From NCBI RefSeq assembly GCF_001704155.1, contig NZ_CP016294.1:1051501-1115500 (forward strand): 64,000 nucleotides of DNA, written 5' to 3'. The stretch is from Stenotrophomonas rhizophila. GTDB taxonomy: Bacteria; Pseudomonadota; Gammaproteobacteria; Xanthomonadales; Xanthomonadaceae. This document shows positions 37,227-46,435 of the stretch, one piece after another (position 1 is the first letter of the stretch; each line of letters opens with the position of its first letter). The notes beneath the pieces were generated by a model. The model did not search any database, was not told where the DNA came from, and was given only the letters and a program-made list of their open reading frames with translations. A program made the translations under genes and the position numbers.

Positions 37227-37670
37227 ATGACCCTGCATCTCAATGAACTGAGCCCGGCACCGGGCGCGCGCAAAGAGCGCACCCGCGTCGGCCGTGGTAT
37301 CGGCTCCGGCCTGGGCAAGACCTGCGGCCGCGGCCACAAGGGTTCGTTCGCCCGTAAGGGTGGCGGCAAGATCAAGGCGGGCTTCGAAGGCGGCCAGACC
37401 CCCATGCAGCGTCGTCTGCCGAAGGTCGGTTTCCGTTCCAAGATCGCCAAGGACACCGCCGAAGTGCTGTCGTACCACCTGGACCGCCTGGAAGCTGGCG
37501 AGATCGATTTCGCCGCGCTGCGCGCTGCGAAGCTGGTCCCGAGCACTGCCAAGCAGGCCAAGATCGTCATGAAGGGCGGCCTGACCAAGGCCTTCACCCT
37601 GAAGGGCATCGCAGCAACGGCCGGTGCGAAGGCCGCGATCGAAGCTGCCGGCGGCAGCGTACAGGAGTAA
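37227..37670 (+). CDS. rplO: 50S ribosomal protein L15
   Basis: uL15, 147 residues, is a late 50S assembly protein. The Gly/Arg/Lys-rich N-terminal extension (VGRGIGSGLGKTCGRGHKG) and the GGQTPMQRRLPKVGF motif are present. ATG 37227 (MTLHLNELSPAPG) is preferred over an in-frame start at 37212. Confidence 0.97.
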   Translation: MTLHLNELSPAPGARKERTRVGRGIGSGLGKTCGRGHKGSFARKGGGKIKAGFEGGQTPMQRRLPKVGFRSKIAKDTAEVLSYHLDRLEAGEIDFAALRAAKLVPSTAKQAKIVMKGGLTKAFTLKGIAATAGAKAAIEAAGGSVQE

Positions 37671-37673
37671 GAC

Positions 37674-39029
37674 ATGGCGCAAGCTGGCATTGGTAACCTG
37701 GGCGGCGGGCTCGGCAAGTTCACGGAACTTCGCCAGCGTCTGCTGTTCGTCGTCGGGGCTTTGATCGTCTACCGCATCGGCTGTTATGTGCCGGTGCCGG
37801 GCGTCAATCCCGATGCCATGCTTGCGCTCATGCAGGCGCAGGGCGGCGGCATCGTGGACATGTTCAACATGTTCTCGGGCGGCGCCCTGCACCGTTTCAG
37901 CATTTTCGCGCTGAACGTGATGCCGTACATCTCGGCATCCATCGTGATGCAGCTGGCCGTCCACATCTTCCCCGCGCTCAAGGCGATGCAGAAGGAAGGT
38001 GAGTCCGGTCGCCGCAAGATCACCCAATATTCCCGCATCGGCGCCGTGTTGCTGGCCGTGGTGCAGGGCGGCAGCATCGCGCTGGCGCTGCAGAACCAGC
38101 TGTCCCCGTCCGGTGCGCCGGTCGTGTACGCGCCGGGCATGGGCTTCGTGCTCACCGCCGTGGTCGCGCTGACCGCCGGTACCATCTTCCTGATGTGGGT
38201 CGGCGAGCAGGTCACCGAGCGCGGCATCGGCAACGGTGTGTCGCTGATCATCTTCGCCGGCATCGTGGCCGGCCTCCCGGGTGCGGTCATCCACACCTTC
38301 GACGCCTTCCGCGAAGGCAACCTGCAGTTCATCCAGCTGCTGCTGATCGCGCTGGTGGTGCTGGCCTTCACCTTCTTCGTGGTGTTCGTCGAACGCGGCC
38401 AGCGCCGCATCACGGTGAACTACGCACGTCGCCAGGGTGGCCGCAACGCGTACATGAACCAGACCTCGTTCCTGCCGCTGAAGCTGAACATGGCGGGCGT
38501 GATCCCGGCCATCTTCGCCTCCAGCATCCTGGCATTCCCGACCACCCTGGCCATGTGGTCCGGCCAGGCCAGCTCGGCGACCTGGCTGCAGAAGGTCGCC
38601 AACGCCCTGGGTCCGGGCGAGCCGCTGCACATGATCGTGTTCGCTGCGCTGATCACCGGTTTCGCGTTCTTCTATACCGCGCTGGTGTTCAACTCGCAGG
38701 AAACCGCCGACAACCTGAAGAAGTCGGGCGCGCTGATTCCGGGCATCCGTCCGGGCAAGGCCACCGCCGACTACATCGACGGGGTGCTGACCCGCCTGAC
38801 CGCGGCCGGCTCGGCCTACCTGGTGATCGTCTGCCTGCTGCCGGAAATCATGCGCACGCAGCTGAATGCCTCGTTCTACTTCGGCGGCACCTCGCTGCTG
38901 ATCGTGGTGGTGGTGGTGATGGACTTCATTGCGCAGATCCAGGCGCACCTGATGTCGCACCAGTACGAGAGCCTGTTGAAGAAGGCCAACCTGAAGGGCG
39001 GCAACCGCGGCGGTTTTGCCCGCGGCTGA
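37674..39029 (+). CDS. secY: Preprotein translocase subunit SecY
   Basis: SecY forms the inner-membrane translocation pore with SecE and SecG. The 451 residues contain ten predicted membrane segments. Visible motifs are the plug region after [21 protein letters not shown] (segment 1), [23 protein letters not shown] [14 protein letters not shown] and the cytoplasmic loop [14 protein letters not shown] that contacts SecA and ribosomes. It starts 3 bp after rplO. A promoter-like sequence lies at its 3' end. Confidence 0.98.
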   Translation: MAQAGIGNLGGGLGKFTELRQRLLFVVGALIVYRIGCYVPVPGVNPDAMLALMQAQGGGIVDMFNMFSGGALHRFSIFALNVMPYISASIVMQLAVHIFPALKAMQKEGESGRRKITQYSRIGAVLLAVVQGGSIALALQNQLSPSGAPVVYAPGMGFVLTAVVALTAGTIFLMWVGEQVTERGIGNGVSLIIFAGIVAGLPGAVIHTFDAFREGNLQFIQLLLIALVVLAFTFFVVFVERGQRRITVNYARRQGGRNAYMNQTSFLPLKLNMAGVIPAIFASSILAFPTTLAMWSGQASSATWLQKVANALGPGEPLHMIVFAALITGFAFFYTALVFNSQETADNLKKSGALIPGIRPGKATADYIDGVLTRLTAAGSAYLVIVCLLPEIMRTQLNASFYFGGTSLLIVVVVVMDFIAQIQAHLMSHQYESLLKKANLKGGNRGGFARG

Positions 39030-39045
39030 TTGGCCTGCTACACTA
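39017..39045 (+). promoter_or_regulatory. Candidate promoter for the alpha operon, overlapping the secY 3' end
   Basis: TTGCCC (39017-39022) and TACACT (39040-39045) have an exact 17-bp spacer. It would give a leader of about 340 nt before rpsM. A weaker TAGTAT at 39301-39306 could serve a second start. Confidence 0.5.
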
Positions 39046-39390
39046 TCGTCTTCCTGACGTGATGGTCCTCCGCTTCGCGGACCTGGCCACACAAACGAAG
39101 GGCGGCCCCCGCAGCGGTTCCGGGTGGGGGTGAGATCGGGTCGTCCCGCGCGGGAGTAGCGCGGGCGGCGCCGGAAGAGGGCCCGAAAGGGTCGCTTCCG
39201 GAGTCAACCTGATCCGGCGCCGGAGCCTGGGCACACTCCCTGGGCCGGGTCCATGAAACCTTTCAGGTTTCACGGGCTTCCATGTAAACCGGAACCTTGT
39301 TAGTATCGCTAGTTCACTTTTTGATCCATCCTGCCGGATCGGCGCGCCTCGGGTGCGCTGTCGGCCATCACTCAGCTGGAGAACCGCGTC
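39046..39390 (+). promoter_or_regulatory. Structured secY-rpsM region (alpha-operon leader); rpmJ absent
   Basis: No gene is visible in these 345 bp. The rpmJ gene that follows secY in E. coli is missing. Several hairpins fold: CCGC-TTC-GCGG near 39070-39080, CCCGCGC/GCGCGGG near 39145-39166, an extended GGAAG...CTTCC stem with CCC-GAAA-GGG (39173-39199), and TGAAACCT/AGGTTTCA (39254-39261 and 39265-39272). S4 represses the alpha operon through a leader in E. coli; a match to that pseudoknot was not established. Confidence 0.5.
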
Positions 39391-39747
39391 ATGGCGCGTA
39401 TTGCAGGCGTCAACCTGCCAGCCCAGAAGCACGTCTGGGTCGGGTTGCAAAGCATTTACGGCATCGGCCGTACCCGTTCGAAGAAGGTCTGCGACGCCGC
39501 AGGCGTTACCTCGACCACCAAGATCCGCGATCTGTCGGAGCCGGAAATCGAGCGTCTGCGCTCGGAAGTGGCCAAGTACATCGTGGAAGGCGATCTGCGC
39601 CGTGAAATCGGTATCGCGATCAAGCGCCTGATGGACCTGGGCTGCTACCGCGGTCTGCGTCACCGCCGCGGCCTGCCGCTGCGTGGTCAGCGCACCCGTA
39701 CCAACGCCCGCACCCGCAAGGGCCCGCGCAAGGCGATCAGGAAGTAA
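39391..39747 (+). CDS. rpsM: 30S ribosomal protein S13
   Basis: uS13 bridges the 30S head to the large subunit. The 118 residues start [19 protein letters not shown] and end in the basic tail [27 protein letters not shown] precedes the ATG. First gene of the alpha operon. Confidence 0.98.
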   Translation: MARIAGVNLPAQKHVWVGLQSIYGIGRTRSKKVCDAAGVTSTTKIRDLSEPEIERLRSEVAKYIVEGDLRREIGIAIKRLMDLGCYRGLRHRRGLPLRGQRTRTNARTRKGPRKAIRK

Positions 39748-39759
39748 GGGACCTAAGAA

Positions 39760-40149
39760 ATGGCTAAGCCCGTCGCTAAGACCAAGAAGAAGATCAAGCG
39801 CGTCGTCACTGACGGCGTTGCCCACGTCCACGCTTCTTTCAACAACACCATCGTGACCATCACCGACCGCCAGGGCAATGCTCTGTCGTGGGCGACGTCC
39901 GGTGGCGCTGGCTTCCGCGGTTCGCGTAAGTCCACCCCGTTCGCTGCCCAGGTGGCTGCCGAGAAAGCCGGCCGTGCCGCGCTGGATTACGGCGTCAAGT
40001 CCCTGGAAGTCCGCATCAAGGGCCCGGGTCCGGGTCGTGAGTCGGCCGTGCGCTCGCTGAACAACGTGGGCTACAAGATCACCAACATCATCGACGTGAC
40101 GCCAATCCCGCACAACGGGTGCCGTCCGCCGAAGAAGCGTCGCGTCTAA
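39760..40149 (+). CDS. rpsK: 30S ribosomal protein S11
   Basis: uS11, 129 residues, binds the platform near the mRNA exit and the E site. [22 protein letters not shown] and the C-terminal [19 protein letters not shown] are typical. Confidence 0.98.
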   Translation: MAKPVAKTKKKIKRVVTDGVAHVHASFNNTIVTITDRQGNALSWATSGGAGFRGSRKSTPFAAQVAAEKAGRAALDYGVKSLEVRIKGPGPGRESAVRSLNNVGYKITNIIDVTPIPHNGCRPPKKRRV

Positions 40150-40163
40150 AGGAGCGATAAGAA

Positions 40164-40793
40164 ATGGCTCGTTATATCGGTCCTACCTGTAAGCTCGCCC
40201 GCCGCGAAGGCGCCGACCTTTCCCTCAAGAGCCCGGCCCGTGCGCTGGACTCCAAGTGCAAGCTGGAGCAGAAGCCCGGCCAGCACGGCGCGACCGCCCG
40301 CAAGGGCAAGCTGTCCGACTACGCTACCCAGCTGCGTGAAAAGCAGAAGGTCAAGCGTATCTACGGTCTGCTGGAGCGTCAGTTCCGCAACTACTACAAG
40401 AAGGCCTCGACCAAGAAGGGCAACACCGGCGAGAACCTGCTGCAGCTGTTGGAAACCCGCCTGGACAACGTCGTCTATCGCATGGGCTTCGCAGTGACCC
40501 GTCCGGCTGCCCGTCAGCTGGTCTCGCACCGCGGCGTCACCGTGAACGGCAAGTCGGTCAACCTGGCTTCTTACCAGGTCAAGGCTGGCGACGCTGTCGC
40601 GCTGTCCGAGAAGGCTGCCAAGCAGCTGCGCGTTCAGGAAGCCCTGACCGTGTCCAAGACGCACGACCTGCGCCCGACGTGGATCGAAGTGGACGCCGAC
40701 AAGTTCGCCGGCATCTTCAAGGCCGTGCCGGATCGTTCGGACCTGCCTGCGGATATCAACGAAGCGCTGATCGTCGAGTTGTATTCGAAGTAA
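40164..40793 (+). CDS. rpsD: 30S ribosomal protein S4 (zinc-free form)
   Basis: uS4 starts 30S assembly and in E. coli represses the alpha operon. The 209 residues lack the four zinc cysteines, keeping only two separate Cys near residues 9 and 32. It shows [24 protein letters not shown] in segments, the S4 RNA-binding fold. Ends [18 protein letters not shown]-rich hairpin (40808-40827, CCCCCGGC/GCCGGGGG) lies between it and rpoA. Confidence 0.98.
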   Translation: MARYIGPTCKLARREGADLSLKSPARALDSKCKLEQKPGQHGATARKGKLSDYATQLREKQKVKRIYGLLERQFRNYYKKASTKKGNTGENLLQLLETRLDNVVYRMGFAVTRPAARQLVSHRGVTVNGKSVNLASYQVKAGDAVALSEKAAKQLRVQEALTVSKTHDLRPTWIEVDADKFAGIFKAVPDRSDLPADINEALIVELYSK

Positions 40794-40848
40794 TTCACAT
40801 TGGAGAGCCCCCGGCGACGGCCGGGGGTTCACTAGGAGAACCCGCAAC

Positions 40849-41847
40849 ATGACGGTTACCGCCAACCAGGTTCTGCGTCCTCGTGGTCCGCAGATCGAAC
40901 GCCTTACCGACACCCGCGCCAAGGTCGTTATCGAACCCTTGGAGCGTGGTTACGGGCATACGCTGGGCAATGCCCTGCGTCGCGTGCTGCTGTCGTCCAT
41001 CCCGGGCTTCGCCATCACGGAAGTTGAGATCGACGGCGTACTGCACGAGTACACCACGCTCGAAGGACTGCAGGAGGACGTTCTCGAAGTCCTGCTCAAC
41101 CTGAAGGACGTGGCGATCCGTATGCACACCGGCGACAGCGCAACCCTGTCGCTGTCCAAGCAGGGTCCGGGTGTCGTGACTGCTGCCGATATCAAGGTCG
41201 ACCACAACGTCGAGATCCTCAACACGGATCATGTCATCTGCCACCTGACCAAGGACACGGCAGTCAACATGCGCCTGAAGATCGAGCGTGGTTTCGGCTA
41301 CCAGCCGGCCGCCGCGCGTCGTCGTCCGGACGAAGAAACCCGTGCCATCGGTCGTCTGGTCCTGGACGCCTCGTTCTCGCCGGTCCGTCGCGTCGCCTAT
41401 TCGGTGGAAGCGGCCCGCGTCGAACAGCGTACCGACCTGGACAAGCTGGTGCTGGACATCGAAACCAACGGCACGATCGATGCCGAGGAAGCCGTGCGCA
41501 CCGCCGCCGACATCCTCAGCGATCAGCTGTCGGTCTTCGGTGACTTCACCCACCGCGACCGCGGTGCAGCCAAGCCGGCCAACAACGGCGTGGATCCGGT
41601 GCTGCTGCGCCCGATCGACGACCTGGAACTGACCGTGCGTTCGGCCAACTGCCTCAAGGCCGAGAGCATCTACTACATCGGCGATCTGATCCAGAAGACC
41701 GAAGTGGAACTGCTCAAGACCCCGAACCTCGGCAAGAAGTCGCTGACCGAGATCAAGGAAGTCCTCGCCCAGCGCGGCCTTTCGCTCGGCATGAAGCTGG
41801 AGAACTGGCCGCCGGCCGGTGTCGCCCAGCACGGCATGCTCGGCTGA
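40849..41847 (+). CDS. rpoA: DNA-directed RNA polymerase subunit alpha
   Basis: The alpha subunit, 332 residues, dimerises to start polymerase assembly. The N-terminal domain shows [22 protein letters not shown]. The C-terminal domain (residues ~245-320) has [20 protein letters not shown] and [13 protein letters not shown], which bind UP elements and activators. It lies between rpsD and rplQ as in E. coli. Confidence 0.99.
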   Translation: MTVTANQVLRPRGPQIERLTDTRAKVVIEPLERGYGHTLGNALRRVLLSSIPGFAITEVEIDGVLHEYTTLEGLQEDVLEVLLNLKDVAIRMHTGDSATLSLSKQGPGVVTAADIKVDHNVEILNTDHVICHLTKDTAVNMRLKIERGFGYQPAAARRRPDEETRAIGRLVLDASFSPVRRVAYSVEAARVEQRTDLDKLVLDIETNGTIDAEEAVRTAADILSDQLSVFGDFTHRDRGAAKPANNGVDPVLLRPIDDLELTVRSANCLKAESIYYIGDLIQKTEVELLKTPNLGKKSLTEIKEVLAQRGLSLGMKLENWPPAGVAQHGMLG

Positions 41848-41868
41848 TCCAGCGCAGTAAATGCTTTA

Positions 41869-41890
41869 CCCCGCACCTTCGGGTGCGGGG
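41869..41890 (+). terminator. UUCG hairpin in the rpoA-rplQ gap
   Basis: CCCCGCACC-TTCG-GGTGCGGGG is a perfect 9-bp stem with a stable tetraloop, followed by GCTTTACC. It could reduce read-through from rpoA into rplQ in this 197-bp gap. Confidence 0.55.
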
Positions 41891-42044
41891 GCTTTACCCG
41901 CAGTACCTCGCATCGACAGGCGCCAGCCTGCGGTGACGGTCGGCCAGGAGGGCCGGCACCGGACCATCCGCAGTCCAAGCAACAACGCCGGGAAGGCGAC
42001 AGCGATACCCAACCGATCCAACATTCTTTCAAGGAACATCCGTC

Positions 42045-42431
42045 ATGCGTCACATGAAATCCGGCCGTAAGTTCAGCCGTACCAGCGCCCACCGCGAAGC
42101 AATGTTCAAGAACATGGCCGCGTCGCTGTTCAAGCACGAGCTGATCAAGACCACCCTGCCGAAGGCCAAGGAACTGCGCCGCGTCGCCGAGCCGCTGATC
42201 ACCCTGGCCAAGGTCGACTCCGTTGCCAACCGCCGTCTGGCTTTCGCCCGCCTGCGTGACAACGAAGCCGTGGGCAACCTGTTCACCACCCTGGGCCCGC
42301 GTTACGCGAACCGTCCGGGCGGCTACCTGCGTCTGCTGAAGTGCGGCTTCCGCGCTGGCGACAACGCGCCGATGGCCTACGTCGAACTGGTCGACCGTCC
42401 GGCCGCCGTGGCTGAAGCCGTCGAAGAATAA
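42045..42431 (+). CDS. rplQ: 50S ribosomal protein L17
   Basis: bL17, 128 residues, lies at the tunnel exit. [25 protein letters not shown] is the conserved start (in segments), and the centre shows [14 protein letters not shown] 42045 follows AAGGAA by 8 bases. Last gene of the ribosomal-protein block. Confidence 0.98.
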   Translation: MRHMKSGRKFSRTSAHREAMFKNMAASLFKHELIKTTLPKAKELRRVAEPLITLAKVDSVANRRLAFARLRDNEAVGNLFTTLGPRYANRPGGYLRLLKCGFRAGDNAPMAYVELVDRPAAVAEAVEE

Positions 42432-42461
42432 TCGACTCGCTTTACCAAAGATTCTTCAAAG

Positions 42462-42486
42462 AACCCGGCCTTGTGCCGGGTTTTTT
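42462..42486 (+). terminator. Rho-independent terminator after rplQ
   Basis: AACCCGGC (42462-42469) and GCCGGGTT (42475-42482) pair perfectly with a CTTGT loop and run into a T tract ending at 42486. It ends the ribosomal-protein superoperon. Confidence 0.92.
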
Positions 42487-42519
42487 GTTGGCTGTAGATC
42501 AAGAGCAACTTCAACGTCA

Positions 42520-42766
42520 AGGGCGCTGGTTGCTCGCTGGTCACTGCGGGGCCCCGGCCGGTGTGGGTTTGCGGGGGGCGCCGTGAACCCCCCTCCGGGG
42601 TCCGGCCCAGCCGCCAGCGGCTGTGCGTTCAGTCGCACGCGAGGCAGTGCCTCGCAAGCAGTGCGCCTTCACCCATGGGGGCTCTTACCAAACATCCATG
42701 TCTGGTAAAGCCCCCGCAAACCCACCCCGGCCGGGACCCCCGACACGTGGTCGGTGGCCAAAGGGC
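42520..42766 (+). repeat. Long composite hairpin element, copy C (enlarged)
   Basis: Outer arms 42563-42577 and 42711-42725 pair perfectly over 15 bp. Inner arms 42685-42695 and 42698-42708 pair over 11 bp with one mismatch around CC. The stretch between outer and inner arms is about 85 bp longer than in A, B or D and holds extra hairpins AGCCGC-CA-GCGGCT (42609-42622) and GCGAGGCA/TGCCTCGC (42639-42655). The 3' module CCGACACGTGGTCGGTGGCC matches copy A. The upstream limit is approximate. Confidence 0.75.
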
Positions 42767-42803
42767 CCATCGGCCGGGCGTGGGAGGCCGCGATCTGGGA
42801 CCG

Positions 42804-42820
42804 GCCGGGCCAAGCCCGGC
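42804..42820 (-). repeat. SMAG-like palindrome between copies C and D
   Basis: GCCGGGC-CAA-GCCCGGC forms a perfect 7-bp hairpin. Its head on the minus strand is degenerate (GATG instead of GTAG). It pairs with the next SMAG as an inverted doublet. Confidence 0.55.
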
Positions 42821-42835
42821 ACATCTTCGCCAACC

Positions 42836-42860
42836 GTAGAGCCGGGCCTTGCCCGGCTGC
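42836..42860 (+). repeat. SMAG-type GTAG palindrome between copies C and D
   Basis: GTAG (42836-42839) is followed by AGCCGGGC-CTT-GCCCGGCT, an 8-bp stem. It is nested in the 100-bp space between the two inverted long hairpin elements. Confidence 0.85.
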
Positions 42861-42866
42861 TGTTGG

Positions 42867-43040
42867 CCTTCCCATGCGCACCGACCCACCGTCGGGGTCG
42901 CGACGGGGGCGGGTTTGCGGGGGCTTTGCGAAACATGGATGTTTCGCAAGAGCCTACACGGACGTATTCACGGCGCCCCCCGCAAACCCGCACCCGGCGC
43001 GGCCGGGCAGTGGACCTCTCAGCCGTGCAGCTGTTGGCGC
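42867..43040 (-). repeat. Long composite hairpin element, copy D (inverted relative to C)
   Basis: Outer 15-bp arms 42909-42923 and 42977-42991 pair perfectly. Inner 11-bp arms 42926-42936 and 42939-42949 flank GG. On the minus strand the 5' flank and the 3' module (GGTGGGTCGGTG region) align with copies A to C. It faces copy C and ends about 110 bp before dsbB. Confidence 0.8.
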
Positions 43041-43153
43041 AAACCCTGAAACACACCATATGGCCAACTAAGCCGATGTACGGCAAACGGCCGCAGCCTA
43101 CACCGCACAGCTCCCTGTTAATCTTGGCGCCTGGACTAACAAGAGTGTTGGCA

Positions 43154-43666
43154 ATGAATCCATTGCGCTGGAATTACCGCGCCCAGTTCCTGCTGGGGTT
43201 CCTGGTGTGTGCTGGCCTGCTGGGCTATGCGATCTTCCTGCAGCTGAAGATGGGGCTGGAGCCGTGCCCGCTGTGCATCTTCCAGCGCATCGCCTTCGCC
43301 GCGCTTGGGTTGTTGTTCCTGATCGGCGCGCTGCATGGCCCGCGGGATCGGCCCGGGCGCATCACCTATGGCGTGCTGGCCTTCATTGCCGCCGCCGTGG
43401 GCATCGGCATTGCCGGGCGCCATGTGTACGTGCAGCTGCTGCCCCAGGACATGGGCTCGAGCTGTGGGCCGCCGCTGTCGTTCCTGAGCGAGACCATGGG
43501 GCCGTTTGAAGTGTTCCGTACCGTGCTTACCGGTACCGGCAACTGCGGCAACATCGACTGGCAGTTCCTGGGGCTGACCATGCCCATGTGGAGCCTGGTG
43601 TGGTTCACCGTGCTGGGCCTGTGGGCGCTGGTGGTGTCGTTCCGCCGTCCTGCCCGTCGCTACTGA
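43154..43666 (+). CDS. dsbB: Disulfide bond formation protein B
   Basis: DsbB reoxidises periplasmic DsbA and passes electrons to quinones. The 170-residue inner-membrane protein has four predicted helices. The first cysteine pair is in EPCPLCIFQR (Cys38, Cys41), and the periplasmic loop pair is Cys104 (GSSCGPP) and Cys131 (GNCG). Both are intact. ATG 43154 was chosen because it opens at MNPLRWNYRAQ. The frame is open far upstream through the repeat region, which is not coding. There is no close Shine-Dalgarno site. Confidence 0.94.
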   Translation: MNPLRWNYRAQFLLGFLVCAGLLGYAIFLQLKMGLEPCPLCIFQRIAFAALGLLFLIGALHGPRDRPGRITYGVLAFIAAAVGIGIAGRHVYVQLLPQDMGSSCGPPLSFLSETMGPFEVFRTVLTGTGNCGNIDWQFLGLTMPMWSLVWFTVLGLWALVVSFRRPARRY

Positions 43667-43697
43667 TCTTTCTTCTGCTGGTTTACTGGATATTCCG

Positions 43698-45071
43698 ATG
43701 ACTGCCTCCGACCGTGCCACCCCTTCCGCTTCGCTGCCGACCGACTGGTCGCCGGAGAGCTGGCGCGGCCGGCCCGCGCTGCAGATGCCGACGTATCCCG
43801 ATCCGGTGGCGCTGGATGCGTCCTTGCACGAGCTCAAGCGGCTGCCGCCGCTGGTGACCTCCTGGGAGATCCTCTCGCTCAAGCAGCAGCTCGCCGAGGC
43901 GCAGGAAGGCAAGCGTTTCCTGCTGCAGGGCGGCGACTGCGCGGAGAACTTCAGCGACTGCGAGTCCACTACCATCTCCAACCGGCTCAAGGTGCTCCTG
44001 CAGATGAGCCTGGTGCTCGTGCACGGCATGCGCAAGCCGGTGATCCGCGTCGGCCGGTTCGCCGGGCAATATGCCAAGCCGCGTTCGGCCGATACCGAAA
44101 CCCGCGATGGCGTGACCCTGCCCAGCTACCGTGGCGACGTGATCAACGCGCCCGAGTTCACCGAAGCCGCGCGCCTGCCCGATCCGCGCAGGATGCTGCA
44201 GGCCCACGCGCATTCGGCCATGACCATGAACTTCGTGCGTGCGCTGATCGATGGTGGCTTCGCCGACCTGCACCATCCCGAGTACTGGAACCTGGAGTGG
44301 GTGCGGCATTCGCCGCTGGCCACCGACTACCAGAAGATGGTCTCCTCCATCGGCGATGCCGTGCGCTTCATGGAAACCCTGTCCGGCGCCCAGGTGTACA
44401 ACCTCAACCGGATCGACTTCTATACCTCGCACGAAGCGCTGCTGCTGCCGTATGAGCAGGCGCTCACCCGCCAGGTGCCGCGCCAGCATGGCTGGCTCAA
44501 CCTGAGCACGCATTACCCGTGGATCGGCATGCGCACCGCCGCCCTCGATGGCGCCCACGTGGAATACCTGCGCGGCGTGCGCAACCCCATTGCCATCAAG
44601 GTCGGCCCGTCCGTGCAGCCCGACCAGCTGCTGCGCCTGATCGACGTGCTCAATCCTGAAGACGAACCCGGCCGCCTGAGTTTCATCCATCGCATGGGTG
44701 CGGCCCAGATCGCCGGGAAGCTGCCGCCGCTGCTGGAGGCGGTCAAGCGCGATGGTCGCCGCGTGCTGTGGGTGTGCGATGCCATGCATGGCAACACCGA
44801 AAGCACCAGCAACGGCTACAAGACCCGTCGCTTCGACAACGTGCGCAGTGAAGTGGAGCTGTCCTTCGACCTGCACGCAGCCGCCGGTACGCGGCTGGGC
44901 GGCGTGCACCTGGAGCTGACCGGGGAGGATGTCACCGAGTGCACCGGGGGCGCGCGCGAGCTCACCGAGCGCGACCTGGAGCGTGCCTACCGGTCCTCGG
45001 TGGATCCGCGCCTGAACTACGAACAGTCGCTCGAGATCGCCATGGCCATCGTGCGCAAGCAGGGCGGCTGA
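43698..45071 (+). CDS. Class II 3-deoxy-7-phosphoheptulonate synthase (DAHP synthase)
   Basis: The enzyme joins phosphoenolpyruvate and erythrose 4-phosphate, the first step of the shikimate pathway. At 457 residues it belongs to the plant-type class II family, unrelated in length to the ~350-residue class I enzymes. Signatures are WRGRPALQMPTYPDP, LLQGGDCAENF, RVGRFAGQYAKPRS, KVGPSVQPDQLLRLIDVLNP and WVCDAMHGNTEST. The gene follows dsbB by 31 bp. Class I paralogues may exist elsewhere. Confidence 0.95.
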   Translation: MTASDRATPSASLPTDWSPESWRGRPALQMPTYPDPVALDASLHELKRLPPLVTSWEILSLKQQLAEAQEGKRFLLQGGDCAENFSDCESTTISNRLKVLLQMSLVLVHGMRKPVIRVGRFAGQYAKPRSADTETRDGVTLPSYRGDVINAPEFTEAARLPDPRRMLQAHAHSAMTMNFVRALIDGGFADLHHPEYWNLEWVRHSPLATDYQKMVSSIGDAVRFMETLSGAQVYNLNRIDFYTSHEALLLPYEQALTRQVPRQHGWLNLSTHYPWIGMRTAALDGAHVEYLRGVRNPIAIKVGPSVQPDQLLRLIDVLNPEDEPGRLSFIHRMGAAQIAGKLPPLLEAVKRDGRRVLWVCDAMHGNTESTSNGYKTRRFDNVRSEVELSFDLHAAAGTRLGGVHLELTGEDVTECTGGARELTERDLERAYRSSVDPRLNYEQSLEIAMAIVRKQGG

Positions 45072-45160
45072 CCGCGTAACAATTTCGGGCGTAGCTCTAC
45101 GCTACGGTCATGTCGTGTTTGGCACGCTAAGGCTCCTTTGTGATCAACACGGGAGCGTGC

Positions 45161-46312
45161 ATGCACGTGGATTGGCAGACGGCCGCCGCTTATCTCTGGC
45201 CGATCGGGATCGCGCTGGCGATCGGTCTCACCGGATGGTGGGCACTGATGTTGCTGACTCGCCGCCTCAAGGGGCGCGACTACCGCCGTGCGCGCATCGC
45301 GCGCGTGATCAGCCGGCCGCTGGCGTTCGCGCTGCCGATGCTGGTGCTGATTCCCGCACTGGAAGCCACCCCGCTGGACGGGCGCTGGCTGGACCAGTCG
45401 CTGCGGCTGCTGCATATCGGGTTGACGGCCTGCTTCATCTGGCTGCTGGTGCGCGCGGTGGCTGCCGGCGAGCAGGCGATCCTGCGTGACCACCCGATGG
45501 AAGTGGCCGACAACCTGGCCGCCCGCCGCATCCAGACCCAGACCCGCGTGCTCAGCCGCGTGCTGATGGGCGCCATCATCCTGGTCGGCGCCTCGATGGT
45601 GCTGCTGACCTTCCCGATGGTGCGCCAGATCGGCACCGCGCTGCTGGCCTCGGCCGGCATCATCGGCCTGGTCGCCGGCATCGCCGCCAAGCCGGTGTTC
45701 GGCAACCTGATCGCCGGCCTGCAGATCGCGCTGACCCAGCCGATCCGCCTCGATGACGTGGTGATCGTCGAAGGCGAATGGGGCCGGGTGGAAGAGATCG
45801 GCAGCAGCTACGTGGTGGTGCGGATCTGGGACGAGCGGCGCATGGTGGTGCCGTTGACCTGGTTCATCGAGAATCCATTCCAGAACTGGACCCGGCGCAG
45901 CGCCGACCTGCTGGGCACCGCATTCCTGTGGCTGGACTATCGGGCGCCGATCGCGGCGATCCGCACCGAGCTCGAGCGCATCTGCAAGGGTGAAGCGCTA
46001 TGGGATGGCCGAGTCTGCGTGACCCAGGTGACTGAAACCACCGATCACACCCTGCAGGTGCGCCTGCTGGTCAGTGCGCGCAATTCCGGCGATGCCTTCG
46101 ACCTGCGCTGCATCGTGCGCGAACGCATGCTCGACTTCCTCGCCCGTGAACATCCGCAGGCGCTGCCACGCACGCGCGCGGAGATCCTGGACCGCCCCGA
46201 TCCGGCCACCCGCGGTCCGCGTTCGCAGCCGGCCGACGACGTGCGTTCGCCGGGTGCCGAAGATGGTCCGCCGGCAGTGGTGCCGGTCGAGGAACCCGCG
46301 CAATCACAGTAG
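45161..46312 (+). CDS. MscS-family mechanosensitive ion channel
   Basis: A 383-residue inner-membrane protein of the small-conductance mechanosensitive channel family, which releases solutes on osmotic downshift. There are several N-terminal membrane segments. The pore helix and beta-domain region reads LLASAGIIGLVAGIAAKPVFGNLIAG and then TQPIRLDDVVIVEGEWGRVEEIGSSYVVVRIWDERRMVVP in the family pattern. The C-terminal tail is Pro/Asp-rich. ATG 45161 follows GGGAG (45151-45155). A GTG at 45140 would add 7 residues. Confidence 0.9.
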   Translation: MHVDWQTAAAYLWPIGIALAIGLTGWWALMLLTRRLKGRDYRRARIARVISRPLAFALPMLVLIPALEATPLDGRWLDQSLRLLHIGLTACFIWLLVRAVAAGEQAILRDHPMEVADNLAARRIQTQTRVLSRVLMGAIILVGASMVLLTFPMVRQIGTALLASAGIIGLVAGIAAKPVFGNLIAGLQIALTQPIRLDDVVIVEGEWGRVEEIGSSYVVVRIWDERRMVVPLTWFIENPFQNWTRRSADLLGTAFLWLDYRAPIAAIRTELERICKGEALWDGRVCVTQVTETTDHTLQVRLLVSARNSGDAFDLRCIVRERMLDFLAREHPQALPRTRAEILDRPDPATRGPRSQPADDVRSPGAEDGPPAVVPVEEPAQSQ

Positions 46313-46319
46313 TGCATGG

Positions 46320-46341
46320 GCCGGCCAACGGCCGGCGCTAC
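46320..46341 (-). repeat. SMAG-type GTAG palindrome
   Basis: Minus-strand GTAG (46341-46338) heads the 7-bp stem GCCGGCC-AAC-GGCCGGC. It lies 8 bp after the mscS stop, in the gap convergent with the amidase gene. Confidence 0.88.
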
Positions 46342-46402
46342 CGCCAGGCTATCCGGAGCCAATGGTGGGTTGATCCCGATCCCAATGCGCCCGTAAATAT
46401 TC

Positions 46403-46424
46403 GTAGCCCCGGCCGTTGGCCGGA
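46403..46424 (+). repeat. SMAG-type GTAG palindrome
   Basis: GTAG (46403-46406) then CCGGCC-GTT-GGCCGG. It forms a head-to-head inverted doublet with the SMAG at 46320-46341, 61 bp apart. Confidence 0.85.
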
Positions 46425-46435
46425 CCGCAGCCAAC

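Noticed and set aside
42623..43153. A long in-frame extension upstream of dsbB.
   Set aside because: It runs through the inverted repeat elements and SMAGs; the DsbB family begins at 43154.
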